A DNA stretch of 64,000 nucleotides, taken from Deltaproteobacteria bacterium. GTDB lineage: Bacteria; Bdellovibrionota; Bdellovibrionia; Bdellovibrionales; JAMPXM01. Below, one piece after another: positions 35,331 through 43,471 of this stretch. The stretch covers positions 1 to 64,000 of the forward strand of contig JAFLCB010000009.1 in the NCBI GenBank assembly GCA_017302795.1, given 5' to 3'. The number at the start of each line of letters is the position of its first letter. The stretch's first letter is position 1. The notes under the pieces were generated by a model. That model did no database searches. It was not told the DNA's origin and saw only the letters and a list, made by a program, of their open reading frames with translations. A program made the position numbers and the translations under genes.

Positions 35331-36692
35331 TTAGCGGCGCACCTGGCCGTGCCCGTCGATCAGCCACCTGGTGGAAGTAAGTTCGCGCAATCCTACCGGT
35401 CCGCGAACGTGAAGCTTTTGAGTTGAAATTCCGATTTCTCCACCCAGGCCAAATTCAAAACCATCAGTGAATCGCGTGGACGCATTCCAATACACGCATG
35501 CTGAATCGACAACGTTTTGAAATTTTCTGGCCGCCGCTTCGTCCTTTGTCACGATCGTTTCTGAATGATTAGAACTATGGACCTCGATGTGGTGAATCGC
35601 AAGGTCGATATTTTCCACGATTTTCAAATTCAATTTTAAGTCCAGATACTCCGTATCGAAATCGGTGTCACGCGCCAATTGAATTGCCTGTGCCCAGGGA
35701 CTTTCGACACCATCTGATTTTGCTATCGAGTTAGGGTCATGTTTCAACAATTTCAGCGAGTCCTCGCAGCCGAAAAACAAAACACCTTTTGCGAATAGCT
35801 TGGGAATCGCAAGCGAGAAAAATTCTCGAGCTATCTTTCGGTCCACGATCAGCGTTTCGATTGCGTTGCAGACACTTGGTCGGCTGGTCTTCGCATTGAC
35901 TGCAATTTCAACTGCCATGTTTAAATCCGCACTTTCGTGGACATAAAGATGACAAAGGCCTCGGTCATTTTTAATGACCGGCATTTTAGATTCGCTGACC
36001 ACTCGTTTGATAAGTTCATCACCGCCGCGAGGGATACAGACGTCGAAGAGATCGGATCGTTTCAATAATCGCCCAACTAATGCGCGATCGTAATCCTGGA
36101 TACCTAGAAACGGCGATGGTTTATTGGAAGAAAGTGTTTCGCCTACTGAGTTTAGTGGCAGTAGATCGCTTAGAACTTTGTCGATTACTTTGTAAATTAC
36201 TGCAGACGTATTTTGCGATTCAGATCCTCCGCGAAGAGCCACTGCGTTGCCGGACTTAAACGCCAAAGAAAAAACCTCTGATATGACGTTGGGTCTAGCT
36301 TCAAAAATGATTAACAAAGTGCCGAGCGGTGATCGGACACGCCGAGCCTTTAGTCCGCTTTGCAGCGTTTTGGTTTCCACAACTTCACCGACTGGATCCG
36401 GAAGATTCGCCACGGCCAATACTGCTTCAGCCATTTTTTCAATGCGCTCTTTTGACAAAAGTAATCGGTCGCGAAATGAGGCCGGGCGAGAGTTGTCGAG
36501 ATCGAACGCTTGAAGATCAAGGCCATTTGCAACGAGAACTTCCGCTTGTGCTGCGATCAAGCCGTGCGCGAACTCCCGCAAAATAGTGTTCTTCTCCTCG
36601 CTGGAGAGATGAACGATTTTTCTGGATGCACGTTTCAGTCCGACCAGATCATTTTCGAACGCCGTAGCCGCTTGTTGCCCATTTAAGTTCAT
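35331..36692 (-). CDS. proA: Gamma-glutamyl phosphate reductase
   Basis: The product has 453 residues, slightly longer than the usual 415-430. It is an aldehyde-dehydrogenase-fold enzyme that reduces glutamyl-5-phosphate to the semialdehyde in proline synthesis. Visible blocks are PLGTLLIIFEARPNVISEV, ALRGGSES, VIKNDRGLCHLYVHESAD, RPSVCNAIETLIVD (catalytic Cys) and FGLGGEIGISTQKLHVRGPV near the end. The ATG overlaps the proB stop (ATGA), so the two are translationally coupled. Confidence 0.95.
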   Translation of the reverse strand: MNLNGQQAATAFENDLVGLKRASRKIVHLSSEEKNTILREFAHGLIAAQAEVLVANGLDLQAFDLDNSRPASFRDRLLLSKERIEKMAEAVLAVANLPDPVGEVVETKTLQSGLKARRVRSPLGTLLIIFEARPNVISEVFSLAFKSGNAVALRGGSESQNTSAVIYKVIDKVLSDLLPLNSVGETLSSNKPSPFLGIQDYDRALVGRLLKRSDLFDVCIPRGGDELIKRVVSESKMPVIKNDRGLCHLYVHESADLNMAVEIAVNAKTSRPSVCNAIETLIVDRKIAREFFSLAIPKLFAKGVLFFGCEDSLKLLKHDPNSIAKSDGVESPWAQAIQLARDTDFDTEYLDLKLNLKIVENIDLAIHHIEVHSSNHSETIVTKDEAAARKFQNVVDSACVYWNASTRFTDGFEFGLGGEIGISTQKLHVRGPVGLRELTSTRWLIDGHGQVRR

Positions 36693-37486
36693 CGCAACGT
36701 TCCCTTTTTGGATTTGGGGTCGATTCTGGTTCCGGAAGGCAGGGACGCAATGTCAATAAGGGCATTCGGAAGATCGCCCTTAACCAGATGGCAAGTAATG
36801 CCCTTCGAATTCACCATCTTTGCGGCTAGGAGCTTGGAATACATTCCGCCTTTACCCATTTCGGACTTGGACGACTTTGAAAGGCTCTTTAACAGCGACG
36901 CTTTGACGCTGGTCAAATGTGGAATTAAATTTGCGGTTTCATTTTTCTTAAGCCTCTTTGGATCTTTGTCATAAAGGCCATCGACATCTGTTAACAGTAT
37001 CAATCGCGATGCTTTCATGTGAATTGCAACGAGTGCAGAAAGCCGATCGTTGTCACCGAACTGAATTTCCTCAATTGAAACGGCATCATTTTCGTTAAGG
37101 ATGGGAAGATATTTCCATTTGAGAAGTGTCCTGAGAGATCTCGACAGGTGACGTCGTCGTTTGGCGCTTGCGATGTCATCAGCCGTCAACAATATTTGGG
37201 CACCTTTTCGCCCGCGTTCTCCGAGTGCAACCAGATATTGATGAATGACGTGAGGCTGACCAATAGCTGAAAGGGCCTGTTTTTCGGCGATGTTCAAGGC
37301 CGACTTCCCAGAAATTTTTTTCGCCGAAGCGATTGCGCCAGAAGTAACCCAGATAATATCGATATTTCCGGATTTAGCTAGCTCATCGACTTGATTCATC
37401 CAGCTGCGGATCAACATTGGTCCGCCATCGATCACCATTTGGCTTCCGGCTTTGATGATCCAAAGTTCTTTATTTTTTTTCTTCAT
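36689..37486 (-). CDS. proB: Glutamate 5-kinase (no PUA domain)
   Basis: The product has 265 residues. The amino-acid-kinase fold is complete: WIIKAGS start, VTSGAIA, ALSAIGQP, PILNENDAVS, FGDNDRLSALVA, LLTDVDGLYDKDP and GKGGMYSKLLAAK. The roughly 100-residue C-terminal PUA domain of the E. coli enzyme is absent; this short form occurs in other bacteria and the core is sufficient for the kinase reaction. Its start overlaps the end of the asparaginase-like gene at an A8 run (minus strand; T8 at 37473-37480). Confidence 0.93.
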   Translation of the reverse strand: MKKKNKELWIIKAGSQMVIDGGPMLIRSWMNQVDELAKSGNIDIIWVTSGAIASAKKISGKSALNIAEKQALSAIGQPHVIHQYLVALGERGRKGAQILLTADDIASAKRRRHLSRSLRTLLKWKYLPILNENDAVSIEEIQFGDNDRLSALVAIHMKASRLILLTDVDGLYDKDPKRLKKNETANLIPHLTSVKASLLKSLSKSSKSEMGKGGMYSKLLAAKMVNSKGITCHLVKGDLPNALIDIASLPSGTRIDPKSKKGTLR

Positions 37487-37958
37487 AAAATTCGCCTGTT
37501 ATCTTGTTTTTTCGGACGGTCTTCCAGCTGAACCATCGCCCGTTCATCGCGACGTACACCCCGTTTGGTAATGTTTGCGCGAAGGCGATTGCCGATCCTA
37601 GGTTAAAAAGTCCGTCGGAGCTGCCAAATTTGTAAGGCACCATTGCACCGGTTAGCACAATCGTCTTTCCGCTAATCTTAGCTTCGCCAAGAGCGCGTGC
37701 CGTGTGTTCCATCGTGTCAGTTCCGTGGGTCACGACGATTTGATGGTCATTTGAGGTCTGGCAACTAGCTACAATCGCCGCACGATCGCGGTCGGTGATT
37801 TCTAAGCTATCGATCATCATCAGTGTTTCTACATCGATCGCAACTGCAGAGCGCCCCAGGCGAAGCATCTCTGCGACATGAGTTTCTTTAAAAAAAAGGC
37901 GCCCCGAAATCTCGTCGTATTCTTTGTCGAAAGTTCCACCTGTCACGAGAAGCTTCAA
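37470..37958 (-). CDS. Short asparaginase-domain protein
   Basis: The product has 162 residues, corresponding only to the N-terminal domain of type I/II L-asparaginases, which are normally about 330 residues. The active-site blocks are present: LLVTGGTFD (Thr9 as nucleophile candidate), VVTHGTDTM (77-83) and TIVLTGAMVP. The C-terminal domain that completes the dimer active site is missing, so activity is uncertain, though stand-alone short forms are known. It heads the proB-proA unit, which would supply acidic amino acids near proline synthesis. Confidence 0.8.
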   Translation of the reverse strand: MKLLVTGGTFDKEYDEISGRLFFKETHVAEMLRLGRSAVAIDVETLMMIDSLEITDRDRAAIVASCQTSNDHQIVVTHGTDTMEHTARALGEAKISGKTIVLTGAMVPYKFGSSDGLFNLGSAIAFAQTLPNGVYVAMNGRWFSWKTVRKNKITGEFYEEKK

Positions 37959-37973
37959 GTCACTGCCTTTCGT

Positions 37974-38249
37974 TTACCGAACCGGGTCTTTTTCTTTTTT
38001 GCCGGTCTCGGCTTGGTTCACGGCCTCAGTTTCTGGCTCGGAAGCTGTCGGTTGTGAAGGCGGCTTGGGAGTGGATTTTTCTGAGTTTGGTTCTGGTTTA
38101 TTGATTTCATTATTCATGTCGGACATTGCGCCCTTAAATCCACGTATAGCTTCGCCGATTGACTTACCCAATTGAGGAAGCTTTGCGGGACCAAAAAACA
38201 AAAGTGCAATCGCCGCCAGCATCGCAAGTTCCAGTGGTCCCAAGCTCAT
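37974..38249 (-). CDS. tatA: Twin-arginine translocase subunit TatA
   Basis: The product has 91 residues. A short N-terminal membrane helix (PLELAMLAAIALLFFGP), the family FGPAKLPQLGKSIGEAIRGFK amphipathic segment in two parts around the hinge, and a polar Lys/Pro/Glu-rich tail define TatA. No tatB or tatC lies nearby. It is the pore-forming part of the Sec-independent export system for folded proteins. Confidence 0.95.
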   Translation of the reverse strand: MSLGPLELAMLAAIALLFFGPAKLPQLGKSIGEAIRGFKGAMSDMNNEINKPEPNSEKSTPKPPSQPTASEPETEAVNQAETGKKEKDPVR

Positions 38250-38274
38250 ACGTTTACCCCGTCAGTCGTGTTTT

Positions 38275-38313
38275 ACAGGCAAAGATTGCACTTGCTGCTG
38301 TCTCTTTGCCTGT
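38275..38313. repeat. Perfect 11-base inverted repeat before tatA
   Basis: ACAGGCAAAGA (38275-38285) and TCTTTGCCTGT (38303-38313) form a strong hairpin between the OmpA-lipoprotein stop and the tatA start (both minus strand). No T-run follows on either strand. It may separate expression levels of the abundant lipoprotein and tatA. Confidence 0.6.
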
Positions 38314-38332
38314 CTTCACTATGCTACGAGAT

Positions 38333-39001
38333 TTACTTTTTTGGAACCTTCGATTCGTCCACAGCGATTTCAATTTCGACGCGGCGATTTTGAGCGCGGC
38401 CATCTTTTGTCGAGTTGTCGGCAACTGGACTATCTGGCCCCATTCCAACAATTGAAATCGTAGCAGATGGTATTCCGCCAGCGATCAATTGGTTTTTCAC
38501 AGCTGCCGCGCGCTCTTCCGACAAAGTCCTGTTTCGATCGGCTGACCCTGTGGTGTCGGTGTAGCCCTTTACCGTCAGGACGTTCTCTGGGTATTTCTTC
38601 ATGATCTCAGCCATTTTTCCAAGATTTTGCGACGCCGTGGGCTTGAGGGCTGCTTTGCCTGAATCAAACAAAATATCGCTTTTCAATTTCGACACGAGAC
38701 CATTTTCAGTACGTTTAGTTTCGGCAATTTGTTCGAGTTCTTTTTTCTGTTTATCTAGGCGATTGCCAACGAGACCGCCGAGTCCGCCGCCGAGTGCGGC
38801 GCCAATGAGAGCGCCTTTGCCACGATCGCCCGACTGATGGCCCACGATCGCTCCTATCGCTGCTCCTGCAGCGGCGCCGACACCCGCACCAACCGCGGTG
38901 TTTTTGCCAGCCGAACTGCATCCGAGTGTACCGCCGATTAAGGTCATGGCGGTGACGGCTGTGACGAAATTGCGCTTTCGAAATGTCATTTGTTGGGTCA
39001 T
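38333..39001 (-). CDS. OmpA-family lipoprotein with glycine-zipper
   Basis: The product has 222 residues. AAGGA precedes the ATG by seven bases. The signal peptide ends in the lipobox GTLGC. A glycine-zipper region (AVGAGVGAAAGAAIGAIVG and IGAALGGGLGGLVGNRL) is followed by an OmpA/MotB peptidoglycan-binding domain: ILFDSGKAALKPTASQNL, VKGYTDTTGSADRNRTLSEE and DGRAQNRRVEIEI. It resembles YiaD-type proteins that tie the outer membrane to peptidoglycan. Confidence 0.93.
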   Translation of the reverse strand: MTQQMTFRKRNFVTAVTAMTLIGGTLGCSSAGKNTAVGAGVGAAAGAAIGAIVGHQSGDRGKGALIGAALGGGLGGLVGNRLDKQKKELEQIAETKRTENGLVSKLKSDILFDSGKAALKPTASQNLGKMAEIMKKYPENVLTVKGYTDTTGSADRNRTLSEERAAAVKNQLIAGGIPSATISIVGMGPDSPVADNSTKDGRAQNRRVEIEIAVDESKVPKK

Positions 39002-39167
39002 GGAAAAGTCCTTTTCGTTGAAAAAATGAGGGACTTTTAGCGTAAGTATTTGATCCCATGATCGTCAAAGCCCGTGTCAAACTGTTCAAACAATGACCAG
39101 CTGTGAATTCTTTATGAGAGACATGATAAACCTCGTGCAACACTATGATTTTCCATATGAAACATTC

Positions 39168-39173
39168 TATAAT
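39168..39173 (+). promoter_or_regulatory. Consensus -10 element (TATAAT)
   Basis: A perfect TATAAT lies eight bases before GTG 39182. Transcription would start at about the start codon, so the mRNA would be leaderless. The -35 region is weak. Confidence 0.4.
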
Positions 39174-39181
39174 TGTGCAGC

Positions 39182-39943
39182 GTGAAGCCCTTTTCGACCC
39201 CTTTATTTGATCATCTCTTTTTGTCTGGCCGTGGACGCGAGTGCGTTAGTGAACGGTCCTTGATCGTCGTTTTCCATGGAAAAGGCGACAGCCTCGAGGC
39301 CTATCGCGAAATACAAAGTGAGATCGGCCTCACACGGTTTGACGCCCTTTTGCTGAATGGTCCCATGAAGTTTGCCGATGGATTTAAGTGGATGCACGAT
39401 GAGCCACGGCACGAAAAAAGTCTTAGCGTCGTCCGCGATCAGATTTTTACTCTTCTAGAAGAGCTTAAAGAGTTCGGCTATCAAACCGAAAATATTTTGC
39501 TGCTTGGTCACTCCCAGGGTGGTCGGGTTGCCGCCGATATCGTGTTGAATTCACCAGACGCCTTCATGGGCATAATAGCGGTCTCAAGCTATGTCGGATT
39601 TTTCGATGGCTGGATGGATTCTACTTTGAGCGGCGCGTGGAAAACGCCTTGGCTTGTTACTCATGGGACACACGACAGAGTCATTAAACTACGAGAAATT
39701 CGTCAGGATATTCGCGAGCTAACGAAGGGTAAAATACCTCTGACCTACAAAGAGTTTCGTAAAGGTCATGATTTTGATCACGAAAACGAACTCCCTTTTA
39801 TCCGGCGTTGGGTTGAGCGCCAGCTGATTCTCGAGAAAGTTGCTAAAATGCCCAGCCACCCGATTGAAATATCCGGCAATAAAAAATCTGAAGATAAAAG
39901 CCAATCCCAACGGCCAAACCCGTCAGGATCTCCTTGGCTTTAA
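39182..39943 (+). CDS. Cytoplasmic alpha/beta hydrolase (phospholipase/carboxylesterase type)
   Basis: The product has 253 residues. No signal peptide. VVFHGKGDS is the oxyanion region; LLLGHSQGGRVA is the nucleophile elbow; GTHDRVI supplies the Asp and GHDFDHENE the His of the triad, the order seen in the YpfH/carboxylesterase group. GTG 39182 is chosen because a TATAAT ends at 39173, eight bases before it, which rules out an earlier start. The last 101 bases overlap the convergent membrane-protein gene; the C-terminal tail there (KKSEDKSQSQRPNPSG) is low-complexity. Confidence 0.8.
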   Translation: MKPFSTPLFDHLFLSGRGRECVSERSLIVVFHGKGDSLEAYREIQSEIGLTRFDALLLNGPMKFADGFKWMHDEPRHEKSLSVVRDQIFTLLEELKEFGYQTENILLLGHSQGGRVAADIVLNSPDAFMGIIAVSSYVGFFDGWMDSTLSGAWKTPWLVTHGTHDRVIKLREIRQDIRELTKGKIPLTYKEFRKGHDFDHENELPFIRRWVERQLILEKVAKMPSHPIEISGNKKSEDKSQSQRPNPSGSPWL

Positions 39944-41066
39944 AGCGGCTAAGTGTCGTCGACGGATGACTGAGCCAAATCCATGACAGCATTGGGTAGA
40001 CAGGGAAAGCGTAACGAACGGTTGAACGCCAAAATGCTTGATTGTGGGAAATCAAAGTGATTCCGGCAATGAGAAGACTGAGTTCCCGCTCGCCTTTTCT
40101 CCAGCTCCAAACCGAAAAGCCGATACTTGTGAAAAAAACTGCCAGTGGCAAAAAACCGAAATCGAACCAGTAGATAAAGTAATCGTAGCCTCGTACCGCC
40201 AGGCCATCCAGCCCTTGTGCAAACACGTTCAGCGCGTACCAAAGTCCGTCGAGAAGGTTTCCCTCGGGCATTTGAAATACACTTTGAGCCATTAAGAAGA
40301 AAAACGGGTCGCCAGTTCTTACCCAATAGTAAGTTAAAAACGAAATCAGCCCGAGGACACAAGCCAGAACCTCTTTCCGTTTTAGAATTCCAAAAATCGC
40401 AAAGGCGAACCCTGTGAGACGAAACCAGGGCGCAATGAAAAGAATTATTGCCAACGCCCATTGTGAAACCCGTCCGTAAGTTTGTTGGTAGGAGAGTAGT
40501 CCCCAGGCTTCGGCGCGGGGCGAAGTCATTATCACAAGCAGCAGTGTCATCATTGTGATCAGATAGAAAACGATGTCTGAGTAGGGAGTAAGCGCAAAAT
40601 ATCCGACGGGATTGCTAAGCGCCAACAGCCAAAGGCGAGGTCTAGATATCGCGAATTTCCGAAAACGTTTTTCTGCCAGTCTGACAACAATTATGTTGGC
40701 AATGACGTAGCAGAGAAAATTCAGAATGATCGACACAAATGAGAACACATCGACCCATTTTGGCCGCAAGTCAGCGGCCCACAGGACTTGAAAAAATACT
40801 TCAGTGATTGATCCAAAAAACCAGCCGTGAGCAGGTGCAAAAACAAAAGTTTGCGGCAAAAAGCCGTGTCCGTTCATCCCGATGCTCGCGTACCAGCGCG
40901 CGTCCCATTGGTTGAACGATTGAACCCACGGGACGGGTCCGAGATTTAAGCCATCTGTCATGACGTAAAGGAAGATGAGCCACGATAAATGAAAAGCAAT
41001 AGATTCAACCACCAAGCGACGCATAGCGTGTCTATCGTCGAACGTCCCCATTGATCGGTCAACCAT
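39843..41066 (-). CDS. GT-C type membrane glycosyltransferase
   Basis: The product has 407 residues with about nine to ten membrane helices. FNQWDARWYASI in the first loop resembles the PIG-V-type mannosyltransferase motif (WDxxWY), with ALSNPVGYFALTPYSDIVF as a later family-like block. Such enzymes transfer a sugar from a polyprenyl-phosphate donor on the outer face of the inner membrane. The acceptor is unknown. Starts further in (ATG 41051 or 41024) are possible. It is divergent from the lipoprotein at 41114. Confidence 0.75.
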   Translation of the reverse strand: MVDRSMGTFDDRHAMRRLVVESIAFHLSWLIFLYVMTDGLNLGPVPWVQSFNQWDARWYASIGMNGHGFLPQTFVFAPAHGWFFGSITEVFFQVLWAADLRPKWVDVFSFVSIILNFLCYVIANIIVVRLAEKRFRKFAISRPRLWLLALSNPVGYFALTPYSDIVFYLITMMTLLLVIMTSPRAEAWGLLSYQQTYGRVSQWALAIILFIAPWFRLTGFAFAIFGILKRKEVLACVLGLISFLTYYWVRTGDPFFFLMAQSVFQMPEGNLLDGLWYALNVFAQGLDGLAVRGYDYFIYWFDFGFLPLAVFFTSIGFSVWSWRKGERELSLLIAGITLISHNQAFWRSTVRYAFPVYPMLSWIWLSHPSTTLSRFKAKEILTGLAVGIGFYLQIFYCRIFQSGGWAF

Positions 41067-41113
41067 CCATCTATAGGCTTCATGATGAACAATTCTGAAG
41101 GGGGACCAAAGTC

Positions 41114-42082
41114 ATGGCCAAAATTCGAGAACTCTCTGGTGTTCTAGCTGCGATTCTTACTGCAAGTTTAGGTTTAAGTTTAAGCGCATGCTCAGGGTTG
41201 AAGATCAAGCGGTCAAGCGATGGGAGCCTCGAGGCGCCTCCACCTGCTGATTCGCCAGCTGTGGTGGCCGAAGCAAGCGATTCCTCGCCAGACATTCAGT
41301 TTCCCGCAGTCGACGTAAGTCAGTGGTCGGCAAGTGATATGGCAAAAACGGGTGTGATTTTTGCCTGGTCTCTGGCTGGCTCGAAAAAGCTAGTAGGCGA
41401 TTCTGGTTGCCGGCTGCGAATGCGACAACGGGAAACCGGCGACACGGTCTTAATTAAGATCGACACTAAGAATCCGGTTTCAATTCAGGCCCTAAAGCCC
41501 GGGACTTGGGACGCGAAGCGACTCGGTTGCGGAGTCACGCGTGTTTGGGATCTCGAGGGTCTTATGCGTGAAGGGTTTGTCGTTAAGCCTGGCGCAATGA
41601 GCGTGATCGGCTGGTTTCTTTTCGAATTTGATGATCGTCGCCTCGTCACAGTGCGTGAAGGCGGACGTAAGGAAAACACCGCGATGGTGGTACAGTTGAG
41701 GACAGTGGCGGGAGGGTGGCCATCAAATGCCTCAACTTTGATTTCTGGATTTTCCGGGAAGGCCATTCCGGTCGCTACTAAGCTTGAAGTGCGCGATGAA
41801 GTCGTTCGCGTAAAGGCGCTTTCGCTTCGCGATTCCGACGCCAAGCTTTTGCCTTTGCTAAATCGATTTCAAGGTTGCGCATCGCAAGGAATGAAAGTTG
41901 ATCCATTGCGTGCAGGCACTTTGAAAATCGAAGTCTCCTACAAAGGGGGGAAATATGCCGGTTCAAAAACCTCTGGCGCGGATCACGCGCTTCGTGATGA
42001 TCTCGTCCAGTGCATCCTACAGGCGCACGAGAACTTTGTGCTCGATTCAGGCGGGGACTTTACCCTGGAAACAACCTATTAA
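41114..42082 (+). CDS. Lipoprotein with AgmX/PglI-like C-terminal domain
   Basis: The product has 322 residues. GGGGGA lies eight bases before the ATG. The signal peptide ends in the lipobox SLSAC, followed by a Pro-rich linker. The middle region is beta-rich with Cys at about 94 and 136. The last 75 residues (FQGCASQGMKVDP ... GTLKIEVSYKGGKYAGSKTS ... LVQCILQAHENFVLDSGGDF) match the TonB-like AgmX/PglI C-terminal pattern with its paired Cys. Function is unknown. Confidence 0.75.
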   Translation: MAKIRELSGVLAAILTASLGLSLSACSGLKIKRSSDGSLEAPPPADSPAVVAEASDSSPDIQFPAVDVSQWSASDMAKTGVIFAWSLAGSKKLVGDSGCRLRMRQRETGDTVLIKIDTKNPVSIQALKPGTWDAKRLGCGVTRVWDLEGLMREGFVVKPGAMSVIGWFLFEFDDRRLVTVREGGRKENTAMVVQLRTVAGGWPSNASTLISGFSGKAIPVATKLEVRDEVVRVKALSLRDSDAKLLPLLNRFQGCASQGMKVDPLRAGTLKIEVSYKGGKYAGSKTSGADHALRDDLVQCILQAHENFVLDSGGDFTLETTY

Positions 42083-42106
42083 TTTTCAACATCGAATGGA
42101 TCGAAG

Positions 42107-42559
42107 ATGACAGTCAGTGAACGAATCGAAAAATGTCGGCAGGGAAGAGAGCCGTCGTTCGTGGCTCGCGTTCCTTCAGGTTGGTTTTGTTTGGCAGATA
42201 TTCAGCCCGTGACCGGTCACATTGCCTACGGCGTTTTGTACGCGGACCCGATCGCGCGCGGCTACAATTCTTTGACATCCTCGCAGCGGGCTCAATGGGG
42301 CATCGATTGTGGAACTTGCGGTGATGCACTCATCGATGTGCTGGGCGCTTTGAGAGCAAACTATGAAACATGGGGAAATGTCGATCCCGCGCTACATACA
42401 CACATCACAGCGCGTTTTGAAACTGAACCAGCTAAGCTACGGGTAAAAACTCCTCGCGAAGCCTATGACTGGTCAAAAGGACAAGCCCTCGACTTTTCAG
42501 AAAGTAACGTCCAGCAGCTAGTGCAAAAGCTGAAATCATTTATTGAGAGCCGAACATAA
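42107..42559 (+). CDS. HIT-like (histidine-triad-type) protein
   Basis: The product has 150 residues. GWFCLADIQPVTGHIAYGVL and the block NYETWGNVDPALHTHITARFE align with HIT-superfamily proteins in which a strand ending LHxH binds a nucleotide phosphate. The triad is incomplete: HTHITA replaces HxHxHxx, as in a subgroup of short HIT proteins. It may hydrolyse dinucleoside polyphosphates or AMP conjugates, but loss of the third His makes this uncertain. It lies 24 bases after the lipoprotein gene and probably shares its transcript. Confidence 0.7.
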   Translation: MTVSERIEKCRQGREPSFVARVPSGWFCLADIQPVTGHIAYGVLYADPIARGYNSLTSSQRAQWGIDCGTCGDALIDVLGALRANYETWGNVDPALHTHITARFETEPAKLRVKTPREAYDWSKGQALDFSESNVQQLVQKLKSFIESRT

Positions 42560-42655
42560 TCTGTGGCTGGGCAGGCCAGAACTTGATCTAGAAGATCGAA
42601 GGGTCAGGTCATTTGCCGATCTTCCTATGTCAAACTCCTCTAACGAGGTCAGACT

Positions 42656-43468
42656 ATGCGAACGGCATCCATAAAACTTGCTCTTATTATTCTAGTTTTT
42701 ATCGTCGGTGGCTTTACGCCGGAACGGGCATCCTCAACTTCCTTGGAAGTTCATGAACAAGAATTTCAAAATCTGATCTGGGAAGGCGACCAATGGGAAG
42801 AGGAAGTGGACGCTGAAATCGCTTACGGACTTCAAGATCCCGGTATGTATCTTGTTTGGAAGAAGCCATTTCCCAAGCCGCCCGACTTGTCGAGTTCTGA
42901 TATAAAGTCGGTTGATCGAGCACTACAAAGTTCTAACCTCGCCCCCGATTCGGAATGCCGATTATCTCGCGAACAAATTGAATTTTCAGAAATCGAACTC
43001 TCTAAAGTCGATCGCGGTGTGTGCCAGACCGCAGCTGGAGTGCGAACAAAACAAATCGTTTGGTTAAAAGCCACTCAAGGTCTTTACGCCTGTGAAGATG
43101 GGAAAGTTGCCCTGGCGATAAAAAGTTCCATCGGCTCGAACGGCCTCCATAAGGAGAAAGAAGGCGATCGAAAAACGCCGGTGGGTTCTTACTGGTTAGG
43201 GCTTCCGCGTTCGTCGGAAAAGTTTGGTATTTTTATTCCCGTTGGCTACCCGAATGCGAGCGATGTGAAGGCCGGAAGAACGGGCAGTGCAATTGGCATT
43301 CATGGTCCGCTTCGCTACGGAATATTCGCGTCTCCATGCGCAGTGGAAAGCAGTCTCTCGCGAAATTGGACAGCCGGCTGTTTAGCTGCCGGCCGTGATA
43401 CTCAAGTTATGAACTTGTCAAAGTGGATGGTGAGGAATTGGCCGATTCAGCTGATCGTCTTACCTTAA
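42656..43468 (+). CDS. L,D-transpeptidase (YkuD family)
   Basis: The product has 270 residues. The signal peptide covers about 1-28. The C-terminal catalytic domain (about 125-270) shows KTPVGSYWLG, IGIHGP (His216) and NWTAGCLAA with catalytic Cys242, the HG...(S/T)xGC pattern of YkuD enzymes that make 3-3 peptidoglycan cross-links or attach proteins to peptidoglycan. The usual SHGCIR is here WTAGCLA. It is convergent with the SNF2 helicase gene, only three bases apart. Confidence 0.85.
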   Translation: MRTASIKLALIILVFIVGGFTPERASSTSLEVHEQEFQNLIWEGDQWEEEVDAEIAYGLQDPGMYLVWKKPFPKPPDLSSSDIKSVDRALQSSNLAPDSECRLSREQIEFSEIELSKVDRGVCQTAAGVRTKQIVWLKATQGLYACEDGKVALAIKSSIGSNGLHKEKEGDRKTPVGSYWLGLPRSSEKFGIFIPVGYPNASDVKAGRTGSAIGIHGPLRYGIFASPCAVESSLSRNWTAGCLAAGRDTQVMNLSKWMVRNWPIQLIVLP

Positions 43469-43471
43469 ATC

